Positions 1 through 8,335 of a stretch of 64,000 bases of DNA are shown here, one piece after another (the stretch's first letter is position 1; the number at the start of each line of letters is the position of its first letter). The notes beneath the pieces were generated by a model. The model did no database searches. It was not told where the DNA came from and saw only the letters and a program-made list of their open reading frames with translations. Source of the DNA: Anaerolinea thermolimosa (GTDB taxonomy: Bacteria; Chloroflexota; Anaerolineae; Anaerolineales; Anaerolineaceae); assembly GCF_001050195.2 (NCBI RefSeq), contig NZ_DF967965.1:2602069-2666068 (forward strand). The letters run 5' to 3'. Position numbers and translations under genes: made by a program.

Positions 1-11
1 TGATGGCGTAA

Positions 12-30
12 CCCTGGTAATTCGCCAGGG
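12..30. other. Small hairpin at window edge
   Basis: Six-base-pair inverted repeat CCCTGG (12-17) and CCAGGG (25-30) with a 7-nt loop. No T tract follows on either strand, so it is not a clear terminator. It may belong to the end of a gene lying outside the window. Confidence 0.3.
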
Positions 31-134
31 GGCAGCCCTCATTCCTGTTCCTTCACCATTGTTTTACCAATACTGGAACGATCACAGAAGGTAGTTTATA
101 ACAAAAAACCTAACACACATCCCTAACATCTGTT

Positions 135-143
135 TGATATAAT
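135..143 (+). promoter_or_regulatory. Extended -10 promoter for the first glycosyltransferase
   Basis: TGATATAAT is a perfect extended -10 element. No convincing -35 lies 16-18 nt upstream. The GTG start at 151 is only 7 nt past the hexamer, so transcription would begin at or next to the start codon, giving a leaderless mRNA. No Shine-Dalgarno sequence precedes 151, which agrees with this. Confidence 0.5.
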
Positions 144-150
144 AACTTTT

Positions 151-1284
151 GTGCCTCAGAAAAAGATACTGATTTGTCGTTCTAACCCGGTTGCACCCGA
201 TCCTCGAGTAGAAAAAGAAGCAAAAGCATTAGTACATGCTGGCTATTCAGTGGATATTCTGGCATGGGACCGTACTGCTATTCAGCCAATGGTAGAAAAA
301 CGCAGCGGGTTTACCATCTATCGAATCCCTATCTGCGCTCGTTATGCTGCAGGAATTTTAAATTTACCCCATTTATTACGCTGGCAGATAGCGCTAACCG
401 GTTGGCTCATTCAACACGCCCGAAATTATACTATTATTCATGCCTGCGATTTCGACACTATATTACCCGTCCTCCGGATAGGACGCCTGTTTAATAAAGT
501 GATCGTTTATGACATTTTTGACTTTTACGCTGATCATCTGCGCCGTACACCCAATTGGATCAAGAACTGGATTCGGCACCAGGACCTGCGCGCCATCGAT
601 CAGGCAGATGCAGTCATCTTGTGCGACGACATTCGCCTTGAGCAAATTTCCGGTTCTAAACCACGTCGTTTGGAAGTGATTTACAACAGCCCTGAGGACG
701 AGAAAGCCTTCCTACCAGCCTATCAACCATCCCCAGAGGGGTTATTACATATAAGTTATGTGGGGTTAATGCACCTGGAGCGCATGCTCTTGGAGATGCT
801 GGAAATCCTTCGCCATCACCCCCAATGGACACTGGATATGGCAGGATTTGGCGGGGATGAGCCGGTCATTCTGGAAAAACTGCATACTTTACCTAACGTT
901 GTATGGCATGGGCGAGTATCTTACCGTCAGGCGTTAGAGCTTTCACACCGCGCTGACGTACTATTTGCACTTTATGATCCCATGGTGATCAATAATCGTT
1001 ATGCGAGCCCGAATAAGCTATTTGAAGCTATGATGCTGGGAAAGCCTATCATTGTAGCAGAAGGCACAAACGTCGATCGAATCGTAAAAGAGTGGGGAAT
1101 GGGCCTCGTTATTCCCTATGGAGACATGGAAGCGTTAGACAAAGCCCTGACTCGCCTCTCCCAAGATACCCTTTTACGAAACCGCATGGGTAAAGCTGCA
1201 CGTCGAGCCTACGAAACACATTTTGATTGGAAAATAATGAAACAGCGCCTGATTAAGTTGTATGAGGAATTAAACGGCGCATGA
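151..1284 (+). CDS. Glycosyltransferase family 4 protein
   Basis: 377-residue GT-B fold glycosyltransferase, probably cytoplasmic or membrane-associated, adding a sugar to a lipid-linked surface glycan. The N-terminus (about 5-40) has the Rossmann-like ILICRSNPVAPDPRVEKEA start typical of GT4. The C-terminal donor site has the ASPNKLFEAMMLGKPII stretch near residue 290, which contains the family E-x7-E-type helix. The start is GTG, directly behind an extended -10. Its stop overlaps the next start by four bases (ATGA), so it is the first gene of a translationally coupled set. Donor and acceptor sugars cannot be read from sequence. Confidence 0.85.
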   Translation: MPQKKILICRSNPVAPDPRVEKEAKALVHAGYSVDILAWDRTAIQPMVEKRSGFTIYRIPICARYAAGILNLPHLLRWQIALTGWLIQHARNYTIIHACDFDTILPVLRIGRLFNKVIVYDIFDFYADHLRRTPNWIKNWIRHQDLRAIDQADAVILCDDIRLEQISGSKPRRLEVIYNSPEDEKAFLPAYQPSPEGLLHISYVGLMHLERMLLEMLEILRHHPQWTLDMAGFGGDEPVILEKLHTLPNVVWHGRVSYRQALELSHRADVLFALYDPMVINNRYASPNKLFEAMMLGKPIIVAEGTNVDRIVKEWGMGLVIPYGDMEALDKALTRLSQDTLLRNRMGKAARRAYETHFDWKIMKQRLIKLYEELNGA

Positions 1285-2402
1285 AGATTCTATTGGTCGC
1301 CAACACCGATTGGTTTTTATACAACTACCGCTTGAATTTTGCCCGCTTTCTACGCGAGCAGGGACACGAGGTAGCATTGGTCTCGCCCAATGGACAGTAC
1401 GCATCTGCCTTGCAGGGAGCCGGTTTCCGCTGGGTGTGCTGGGAGGTGGGCAGGCAGTCCCTGACGCCATGGAAGGAACTGGGTGCCTTATTGCGACTGG
1501 TGAAAATTTATCGAGAGGAACGCCCGGATGTGGTCAACCACCTGACCATCAAACCCGTTTTATACGGAGGGTTTGCCGCTAAACTGGTGGGTGTGCCGCG
1601 GGTGGTGAGTAACATCACTGGCAGGGGGTATGTGCTGGTTTCGGAAGAACGCAAAGCGCGCCTTTTACGCCCATTGGTGTTGACATTGTACCGCTTTATC
1701 CTGCAATCCGCCCGTCAGCAGGCTCTGTTCGAAAATGATTCGGATCGTAATTTTTTCATTAAACAGGGCTTGATTCGCCCAGAGCGGGCTCACCTTCTCA
1801 CGGGGTTGGGTGTAGACATAGAGCGTTTCCACCCCGTGGTTCATAATCACAAAGTGCCATTAGTGCTATTTGCCGGGCGTTTCCTGCGAGAGAAAGGGGT
1901 AGAAGAACTGGTGGAGGCAGGAAAGATCCTGCGTCAGCGTGGAGTGTCATTTCGCCTGGTGCTGACAGGCGATGTAGATCCGGGAAATCCGCTTTCACTG
2001 GAACAGGAGACAGTGCAAACATGGGTCAATACTGGTCTAGCAGAGTGGTGGGGCTTTCAATCAAAAATGGAAGACATTTATGCTCAAGCGGATGTATTTG
2101 TGTTCCCTTCCTTTTACGGTGAAGGCTTGCCCTCTGCCCTGATGGAAGCCGCCGCCTGCGGCTTGCCCATCGTCGCCAGCGACCTACCCGGATGCCGCGC
2201 CGCCGTAGAGGATGGCGTGAATGGCTTTATCGTCCCCGTGCGGGATGTTGAGTCACTGGCAAACCGTCTGGAAGACCTGTTGCGCTCCGAAGACCTGCGC
2301 CGTGAAATGGGGACTGCCTCTCGGCAAATTGCCCTGCAACGCTTCAATCAGAACGCGGTCAACCGTCAGATTCTGGCAGTGATGGAGGGGGAAGAAGGAT
2401 GA
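1281..2402 (+). CDS. Glycosyltransferase family 4 protein (second)
   Basis: 373-residue GT4 enzyme. The N-terminal domain begins MKILLVANTDWFLYNYR and has the KPVLYGGFAAKLVGVPRVV and ITGRGYVL stretches seen in WbpX/CapM-like transferases that act on undecaprenyl-linked sugars. The C-terminal domain has FYGEGLPSALMEAAACG (near residue 276), the EX7E nucleotide-sugar site. It overlaps both neighbours by ATGA, which shows coupled translation with the genes at 151 and 2399. The role in glycan chain assembly is inferred from family and location; the linkage is unknown. Confidence 0.87.
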   Translation: MKILLVANTDWFLYNYRLNFARFLREQGHEVALVSPNGQYASALQGAGFRWVCWEVGRQSLTPWKELGALLRLVKIYREERPDVVNHLTIKPVLYGGFAAKLVGVPRVVSNITGRGYVLVSEERKARLLRPLVLTLYRFILQSARQQALFENDSDRNFFIKQGLIRPERAHLLTGLGVDIERFHPVVHNHKVPLVLFAGRFLREKGVEELVEAGKILRQRGVSFRLVLTGDVDPGNPLSLEQETVQTWVNTGLAEWWGFQSKMEDIYAQADVFVFPSFYGEGLPSALMEAAACGLPIVASDLPGCRAAVEDGVNGFIVPVRDVESLANRLEDLLRSEDLRREMGTASRQIALQRFNQNAVNRQILAVMEGEEG

Positions 2403-3592
2403 GCCGTCTCCCTGTGATCGCCGGAGAGTCTTTGGTTTGCCCACCTCTGGTGCTGGTCAAAACTCTGTGGTGGCGCGCCAAACAAACCCTGCACGCCCTG
2501 CGTTCCCCCCGGCAGGTACAACATATCCGGCACTACCTGATAGAGTGGGCTGATGAAAAGCGGGTGTGGGTGTTTGCTCCCGGACTTTCCTGGCAAAAGC
2601 AACTCTTCCAGCGCCCTCAGCAACTGGCAAAAGCCCTGGCAGATCTGGGCGAACGGGTCATTTACCTGGAACCGGAGTGGGCGTGGCATGGAAAACCTCT
2701 GGTGATACCTCTGGGAGAAAATCTTCTGCTGTGCTGTGCGCCGCCGCAGGCGCTTTCTGGACTGGAACGCCCCTGGCTGTACCTCTTACCGTGGAGTTAC
2801 TCGCCCGCCTTTGCCCTGCGCGGTACCCGACTGATCTATGATATCGTGGACGACTTTTCCACTTTCGAGCAGGTGCATCCCTGCCTTCTGGCGCATCAGC
2901 ACCGTCAGCGCATTACCCGCGCCGAGGTGGTGCTGGTCACGGCACGGCGTCTGCGGGATGCCTTTCAAGCCGAACGGGACGACCTCATCCTTTGCCCCAA
3001 CGGAGTGGATGTGGATTTCTTTGCCTGCAAACCGGAGCACCTTGCGCCGGAAATCGAAGTACTTCGTAAAGAGGGCAAGCCCATTATCGGCTACATCGGC
3101 GCGCTGGCGGAGTGGTTTGATGACAACCTGCTGGAGTCGGTTGCCCGTCTGCGCGCAGATTTGTCTTTCGTGCTCATCGGACCCCAATTGCACGGCGGGC
3201 GGGAAAAACGACCCTGGCAGAAATTGCCTAACGTACACTGGCTGGGGGTGCGTCCCTATGAGAGTTTGCCCGGTTACCTCTACGGCTTCCATGCGGTGAT
3301 GATACCCTTCCGCCTCAACCCGATTACCCACGCCACCTCGCCGCTGAAACTGTTTGAAGCCCTGACGGCGGGCAAGCCGGTGGTGATTACTCCCATGCAG
3401 GAAAGTCTCTACGTTCCGCTGGTCTTCCCTGCCAGCACACCGCAGGAATGGAGCGATCAACTGGATCGTGCGCTGGAGCAGGGAGCACAGGAAACATTTC
3501 AAAATGCACTGCGTCAGGAAGCCGCGCGGCATACATGGCACAACCGCGCCCGGCAAATCCTGGAAGCGGTGGAGCGCATTTCCTCTCGCTAA
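2399..3592 (+). CDS. Glycosyltransferase, RPQQLA-type GT-B
   Basis: 397-residue GT-B glycosyltransferase. Residues about 60-80 carry QLFQRPQQLAKAL, a start typical of a GT group that often acts in surface-glycan loci. The C-terminal half has IIGYIGALAEWFD and SPLKLFEALTAGKPVV, the donor-binding part. It overlaps the upstream gene by ATGA. The whole protein aligns by eye with the C-terminal half of the 762-residue protein at 5890 (RPHHLAAQL, IIGYHGAVATWFD, PLKALEYLSMKIPVV), so the two are paralogous. Composition is GC-rich, unlike that paralogue. Specificity is unknown. Confidence 0.82.
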   Translation: MSRLPVIAGESLVCPPLVLVKTLWWRAKQTLHALRSPRQVQHIRHYLIEWADEKRVWVFAPGLSWQKQLFQRPQQLAKALADLGERVIYLEPEWAWHGKPLVIPLGENLLLCCAPPQALSGLERPWLYLLPWSYSPAFALRGTRLIYDIVDDFSTFEQVHPCLLAHQHRQRITRAEVVLVTARRLRDAFQAERDDLILCPNGVDVDFFACKPEHLAPEIEVLRKEGKPIIGYIGALAEWFDDNLLESVARLRADLSFVLIGPQLHGGREKRPWQKLPNVHWLGVRPYESLPGYLYGFHAVMIPFRLNPITHATSPLKLFEALTAGKPVVITPMQESLYVPLVFPASTPQEWSDQLDRALEQGAQETFQNALRQEAARHTWHNRARQILEAVERISSR

Positions 3593-3704
3593 AAAGGCCG
3601 TCCTCTCATTCTGTCTATGCCTGAGCCTGCTGACGCGAAGGCACCCCTCAACAAACTCGGCGCGCGCTCAAACGCTGGCCTGCCGAAGCGAGTACTTCTC
3701 TGCA

Positions 3705-3735
3705 TTGTTCTGAGCAGGAATGAGAATGGTATAAT
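3705..3735 (+). promoter_or_regulatory. Promoter upstream of the Wzm permease
   Basis: Extended -10 TGGTATAAT at 3727-3735 with a weak -35-like TTGTTC at 3705-3710 (19-nt spacing). It lies between the third glycosyltransferase and the permease. It implies a second transcription start, near 3742, for the exporter genes, and argues against the upstream ATG at 3617 as the permease start. Confidence 0.5.
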
Positions 3736-3778
3736 CGCTCTCAACGACACTTTTGAGAACAGGCTGAGAATTTTTTCG

Positions 3779-4612
3779 TTGAGTAAAGCCCTGACACTGC
3801 TGGCTGATCTGGTGAATGTACCGAAAGCGGTGGCGACACTGATTCGCTACCGCGACGCGATCCGCATCCTCACCTGGCGGGATTTTCGCGCACGTTACCG
3901 CGGCTCGATCTTCGGTATTCTCTGGGCAGTAGCCCAGCCTTTGTTGATGATGCTGGCATACACGCTGGTCTTTTCCTACTTCCTCAAGGTGCGTTTTGGC
4001 TCCAGTGATTCCCCTTTCATCTTTGCAGTGTACCTGCTGTGCGGTCTGGTGCCATGGAACGCCTTTTCCGAGGGCATCAATGCTTCATGCACGTTGATAC
4101 GCACAAGCCCTAACCTGGTTAAAAAGGTGGTCTTCCCGGTGGAAGTCTTACCGGTCAACCTGACCCTGGTGATGATGATTCAGCAACTCATCGGACTGGC
4201 GCTTTTGCTGATCCTGGTGCTGGCAGTTGGGGGAGGCTTGACTCTGTGGGTTCTGTTTCTGCCGTTCTTCCTGTTCTTACAGTTCATGCTTCAAACGGGG
4301 CTTTCATGGTTGCTGGCTTCCTTTTCAGTGTTCATCCCCGATTTTCGCCAGGCAACCAGTCTGCTCACCCTGCTGTTGATGTTCATCACCCCTATCTTCT
4401 ATCCAGAAACGGTTATCCCCGAGCGCTTTCGCTTTCTGGTGACGCTTAACCCTATGGCGCAGATTATCGGTATGTACCGCCGGGTGCTCATGGAAGGTCT
4501 GCCGCCCACACTGGAGCAAATCTTCTGGGCGAGCGGGATAAGTTTGCTGTTCTGGATGACGGGGTTTGTCTGGTTCAGCCGCACCAAACACGCCTTTCCG
4601 GATTACCTATGA
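3779..4612 (+). CDS. wzm: ABC-2 type polysaccharide export permease (Wzm-like)
   Basis: Integral membrane half of an ABC exporter that moves a completed lipid-linked glycan across the cytoplasmic membrane. The protein has the ABC-2 layout: an amphipathic start, LTWRDFRARYRGSIFGILWAVAQPL (first membrane segment, the family hallmark), then five further hydrophobic segments. I chose the TTG at 3779, which gives 277 residues, the usual Wzm/TagG length. An in-frame ATG at 3617 would add 54 residues lacking family character and lies upstream of the promoter at 3727-3735. Its stop overlaps the ATPase start at 4609 (ATGA). Confidence 0.85.
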   Translation: MSKALTLLADLVNVPKAVATLIRYRDAIRILTWRDFRARYRGSIFGILWAVAQPLLMMLAYTLVFSYFLKVRFGSSDSPFIFAVYLLCGLVPWNAFSEGINASCTLIRTSPNLVKKVVFPVEVLPVNLTLVMMIQQLIGLALLLILVLAVGGGLTLWVLFLPFFLFLQFMLQTGLSWLLASFSVFIPDFRQATSLLTLLLMFITPIFYPETVIPERFRFLVTLNPMAQIIGMYRRVLMEGLPPTLEQIFWASGISLLFWMTGFVWFSRTKHAFPDYL

Positions 4613-5880
4613 ACACTGACGAAGTCCTGCATCTGGAGAACATATCCAAAGCGTATCGCCTGTACAACCGTCAAATCGAGCGGTTAAAAACGCTCTTCCT
4701 TACTCCCTTTACTGGTAAGGAATACGCCCGAATCTTCTGGGCACTGCGTGATATCAATCTCTCGGTGCGGCGTGGAGAAGTACTGGGGGTCATCGGAGTC
4801 AACGGAAGCGGAAAAAGCACACTCTTGCAGATCATGGCGGGCACGCTGACGCCAACAACGGGACGCCTGGAGCGTCGCGGACGCCTGACAGCTCTGCTGG
4901 AACTGGGAGCCGGTTTTCACCCCGAATTTACCGGCAGAGAAAACGTCTACCTCAGCGGGGTGACCCTGGGCATCTCTGAGCAAGAGATGCGTCACCGCTT
5001 TGACGAGATTGTGGCGTTTTCAGGCATTGAGGACTTCATTGACCAGCCGGTCAAACTGTATTCGTCGGGCATGTATGTACGCCTGGCGTTCTCCATTGCC
5101 ACCTGTGTAGACCCGGAAATCCTCGTCGTAGATGAAGCCCTGGCAGTCGGCGATGCCGGCTTTGTGATGAAATGCATGAATCGTATGCGCGACCTGCATG
5201 AGAAGGGCACTGCGATTGTACTCGTAACCCACGATGTGCAGACCGTGCGCACACTGTGCGACCGTGCCATGTGGCTTTCGCACGGGGAAATGCGCATGCT
5301 AGGCTCTCCTATGGAGGTGACCTCGCAGTACGTTCAGATGCTGTGGGAGGCACAAACACAATCACCCACTCAAATTGACAATACCAGCCCTTTACAGGCA
5401 GACGAAAATGGCTGGGTTAACCTAGAGGGACGTTCCGACTTAATCCGATGGGGTAATGGGAGCATGCGTATTGAAGCGTTTCGTGTTAAGACTAGACGGG
5501 GCCCCACTTTTATAATGGAAAATGGGGAATTAGTGGAAATTTCCTTACGTTTGCGGGCTCTGGAGAATATACCTGCTGGAGCTAACGGTGCTGGTATCAA
5601 TTTGCGTAATTTAAAAGGATTAGAAATTATCACTGCCACTACCTATGACGAAGGACAAACCTTTCCTGCTTTACAAAATGGGCAGGTAATGGAGGTATCT
5701 TTCCGCTTCGAAAACATTCTTGCTCCAGGTGATTATGGACTGGGGATAAATTTGGAGAATCGGGCGCATTCGAAACCACAGTATTTTGATTTTGTGGAGA
5801 ATGCTGCTTTTCTTAAAGTAATATCCCAGAAGACTATATTCTCTATAGCATATCCCGCGATTCAAGTTACGATCCATTAG
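4609..5880 (+). CDS. wzt: ABC transporter ATPase with C-terminal glycan-binding domain (Wzt-like)
   Basis: 423-residue ATPase that powers the Wzm channel. The nucleotide-binding domain has Walker A GVNGSGKST (63-71), signature YSSGM (151-155), Walker B ILVVDE (171-176) and the switch histidine in LVTHD (near 208). Residues from about 250 form an extra beta-rich domain of the Wzt C-terminal type, which in studied O-antigen exporters recognises the glycan terminus. Codon use and base composition change sharply near 5360 (residue 250): the ATPase part is GC-rich and the tail AT-rich. The tail therefore looks acquired separately, together with the next gene. Confidence 0.88.
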   Translation: MNTDEVLHLENISKAYRLYNRQIERLKTLFLTPFTGKEYARIFWALRDINLSVRRGEVLGVIGVNGSGKSTLLQIMAGTLTPTTGRLERRGRLTALLELGAGFHPEFTGRENVYLSGVTLGISEQEMRHRFDEIVAFSGIEDFIDQPVKLYSSGMYVRLAFSIATCVDPEILVVDEALAVGDAGFVMKCMNRMRDLHEKGTAIVLVTHDVQTVRTLCDRAMWLSHGEMRMLGSPMEVTSQYVQMLWEAQTQSPTQIDNTSPLQADENGWVNLEGRSDLIRWGNGSMRIEAFRVKTRRGPTFIMENGELVEISLRLRALENIPAGANGAGINLRNLKGLEIITATTYDEGQTFPALQNGQVMEVSFRFENILAPGDYGLGINLENRAHSKPQYFDFVENAAFLKVISQKTIFSIAYPAIQVTIH

Positions 5881-8335
5881 GAATTATGTATGTTAATTAG
5901 AAATCTCTTAAGGACGCTTTTTGTGATTTTACAAAAAATCAAGAATAAACTTTTCCAAAAAATTAAGCAATTAATTTTCCTGCTAGATTTGCGACTGAGA
6001 AAGCAAATCCCTTTCCCTCATCAATTTTTGATTTTTCCTTCTGAACGTAAACGTGTGCTATTAATATCTCATAAATTTTTTGGTTTTGATGGGAAAGAAA
6101 TTTATCTGGGTGGAGCTGAGAGATATTTGATTGAGCTTTCCAAAATAATCCGTGAAATAGGTTATGAGCCTGTCATTGTTCAAGCTGGAGATCATGATTG
6201 GATGCATTTCTACCAGGGTATTTGGGTAGTTGGTTTGGATACCCATGTCAACCTTTTGGACCCTACTCTTTTTATTAAAGTATTAGAATATTTACAACCC
6301 AAGTCTTCTTTAATCATTTATTCCCCCTTTTCTCTATATACACCCCGCTTATCCACCCCTTCAGTTGGGATCAGCCATGGAATTTACTGGGATAGTTACC
6401 AAAACCTGATAGGATTATCGTGGAGATTCAGGAAGTTAATCTCATCTATAAAAGGGGTGAAGATACTCGTTTCGGTGGATACCACTACCATAAATTGGAT
6501 TCGCACCCTAAGTTATCCTTTAGGTAACAAAGTTCGATATGTCCCTAATTTTGTCGATCTGCAATCCTTCTCTCCCAACGAGGCGAATACCCAAGACGAT
6601 ACAATTACAATTTTATATCCTCGACGTTTATATCCTCCTCGGGGATTCTGGCTTGTAGCTGATTGTCTTCCTAATATCCTACAAAAATACCCTCAAGTCA
6701 GGTTTGAGTTCGTTGGGCAAGCAGAATTCGAGGAAAAAGTCAAAGTAAATGAATGGCTTCACACTTACCCTGAACAGGTCAAATGGTATTCTTTACCGCC
6801 AGATAAAATGCCGCTCGCTTATCAAAGCGCTCACATTGTACTGATACCGACTCTTCATAGCGAAGGCACTTCACTCTCCTGTCTAGAAGCCATGGCCTGT
6901 GGTAAAAGTGTGATAGCCACAAATGTAGGGGGACTTCCCGATTTAATTATTAGTGGTTTTAATGGGATATTGATTGAACCTTCTTCTTCTGAGTTACAAA
7001 AAGCAATCGAATGTTTGGTTGAAAATCCGGATCTACGCCGGGAATTGGGGAAGAATGCTCGTTTGGTGGCTGAATATTCCTTTAGCTTATCTAGGTGGCA
7101 AGATCATTGGCGCTCTATCCTTCTCTCTATGATTCCCCGCCTTGATCTCCCTTCTCAACATACTGGAATAGTTGTTTTCCCTTATTCAGGAATTCCATGG
7201 GACAAGATGACCCAGCGACCTCACCATCTCGCAGCTCAACTAACCTCTCACGGATACATTGTTCTTTGGAGTGATCCAGGTGTGCGGATGCTAGAGCCTA
7301 TTCCTAATCTATTCGTCCTCCCACATAATGGACCGTATCATTGGACATTGTCCAATCCTATCTTATGGATTTATTATCCTTTTAACCTAGATGAGATCAA
7401 AAAATACGAAAATTCGCTAGTTGTTTATGATGTGCTAGACGATATTGATATCTATGAGGAAATCGGCCATGAAGTTGCCCAACAAGCACGAGAGAAACAA
7501 AAGCGGTTATTGGAACGAGCCGATATAGTGCTTACTTCCTCTCAGGTGTTATGGAGAAGAATTCGTAGATTTCGATCCGATGCTCTATATATACCAAATG
7601 GAATTGATCTTCAACACTTTAACCCACAAAACCCACTCCTCTCTCAAGTAACACTTCCCTATTCTCATCCAATTATTGGGTACCATGGAGCGGTGGCGAC
7701 TTGGTTTGATGCACAACTTCTTGTTGAAGTCGCCCAAATACGCCCTACTTACTCTTTTGTTGTCATTGGCCCGATTTCTGATGATTCTGCACAACAATTA
7801 CTGGATGCTGTTCCCAATATTCACCTTGTCAAAAGTCTTCCGTATGAAATTCTTCCGGCTTACCTTCTTCATTTTGATGTCGGAATTATTCCCTTCAAGA
7901 TAAATAATGTTACCCATGCTGTCCGTCCTTTGAAAGCATTAGAGTATCTTTCTATGAAAATTCCAGTAGTAGCAACACCTCTAGAAGAGCTTCAAGGATG
8001 GCATGGTGTTTTGACTGCAGCAAATGCTCAGGAATTTGCGCAAAAAATAGATGAGGCATTAACCAATCGTCTTGTTTTAACAGAAAGCGGAGAAGTAAAA
8101 AGACTTCTTATCGAATCGAACTGGTCTTATGTGGTCCAACCCCTTATTGATGTTTTAAAAAAGAAATCGAAATCCTAAAGCATATAAAACTCGATGAAAA
8201 TTCTGATGCGTTTTTTTTCTTTTTTATTCATTACCCTATTCCTCTTCGTTTTTTACTTTCTTTGGGCCTCTGCATTTTCGAAAGATGTTTTTTGGTCTTT
8301 AGATGAAGGGGGAAAATACATCTATCTGCAATCCA
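5360..8335. other. AT-rich mosaic block inside the glycan locus
   Basis: Base composition drops abruptly near 5360 and recovers near 8335. As samples, I count 22 G/C in the 60 bases 6001-6060 and 38 in 9121-9180. The block covers the sugar-binding tail of wzt, the whole double glycosyltransferase gene and the first 45-50 codons of the next membrane protein. Both edges fall inside genes, as expected for homologous exchange of an internal segment, not insertion by a mobile element. No insertion sequence or repeat was seen at the edges. Confidence 0.7.
5890..8178 (+). CDS. Two-domain glycosyltransferase (GT4-GT fusion)
   Basis: 762-residue protein made of two complete GT-B glycosyltransferases. 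Residues 1 to about 415 form a GT4 enzyme (VLLISHKFFGFDGKEIYLGG at about 55-75; a donor site with HSEGTSLSCLEAMACGKSVIA near 325). Residues about 425-762 form a second enzyme that resembles the protein encoded at 2399 (RPHHLAAQL, DVLDDIDIYEE, IIGYHGAVATWFD). The fusion could add two sugars in sequence to one acceptor. The gene is strongly AT-rich throughout and lies 9 nt after wzt, so it may share origin with the wzt tail. The start ATG follows a weak AGGA. Confidence 0.85.
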   Translation: MLIRNLLRTLFVILQKIKNKLFQKIKQLIFLLDLRLRKQIPFPHQFLIFPSERKRVLLISHKFFGFDGKEIYLGGAERYLIELSKIIREIGYEPVIVQAGDHDWMHFYQGIWVVGLDTHVNLLDPTLFIKVLEYLQPKSSLIIYSPFSLYTPRLSTPSVGISHGIYWDSYQNLIGLSWRFRKLISSIKGVKILVSVDTTTINWIRTLSYPLGNKVRYVPNFVDLQSFSPNEANTQDDTITILYPRRLYPPRGFWLVADCLPNILQKYPQVRFEFVGQAEFEEKVKVNEWLHTYPEQVKWYSLPPDKMPLAYQSAHIVLIPTLHSEGTSLSCLEAMACGKSVIATNVGGLPDLIISGFNGILIEPSSSELQKAIECLVENPDLRRELGKNARLVAEYSFSLSRWQDHWRSILLSMIPRLDLPSQHTGIVVFPYSGIPWDKMTQRPHHLAAQLTSHGYIVLWSDPGVRMLEPIPNLFVLPHNGPYHWTLSNPILWIYYPFNLDEIKKYENSLVVYDVLDDIDIYEEIGHEVAQQAREKQKRLLERADIVLTSSQVLWRRIRRFRSDALYIPNGIDLQHFNPQNPLLSQVTLPYSHPIIGYHGAVATWFDAQLLVEVAQIRPTYSFVVIGPISDDSAQQLLDAVPNIHLVKSLPYEILPAYLLHFDVGIIPFKINNVTHAVRPLKALEYLSMKIPVVATPLEELQGWHGVLTAANAQEFAQKIDEALTNRLVLTESGEVKRLLIESNWSYVVQPLIDVLKKKSKS

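Noticed and set aside
2786-3556. Open frame of 256 codons on the minus strand inside a glycosyltransferase gene
   Set aside because: It lies wholly opposite a gene with clear family motifs and encodes arginine/glutamine-rich sequence without domains. It is an antisense shadow of GC-rich codons.
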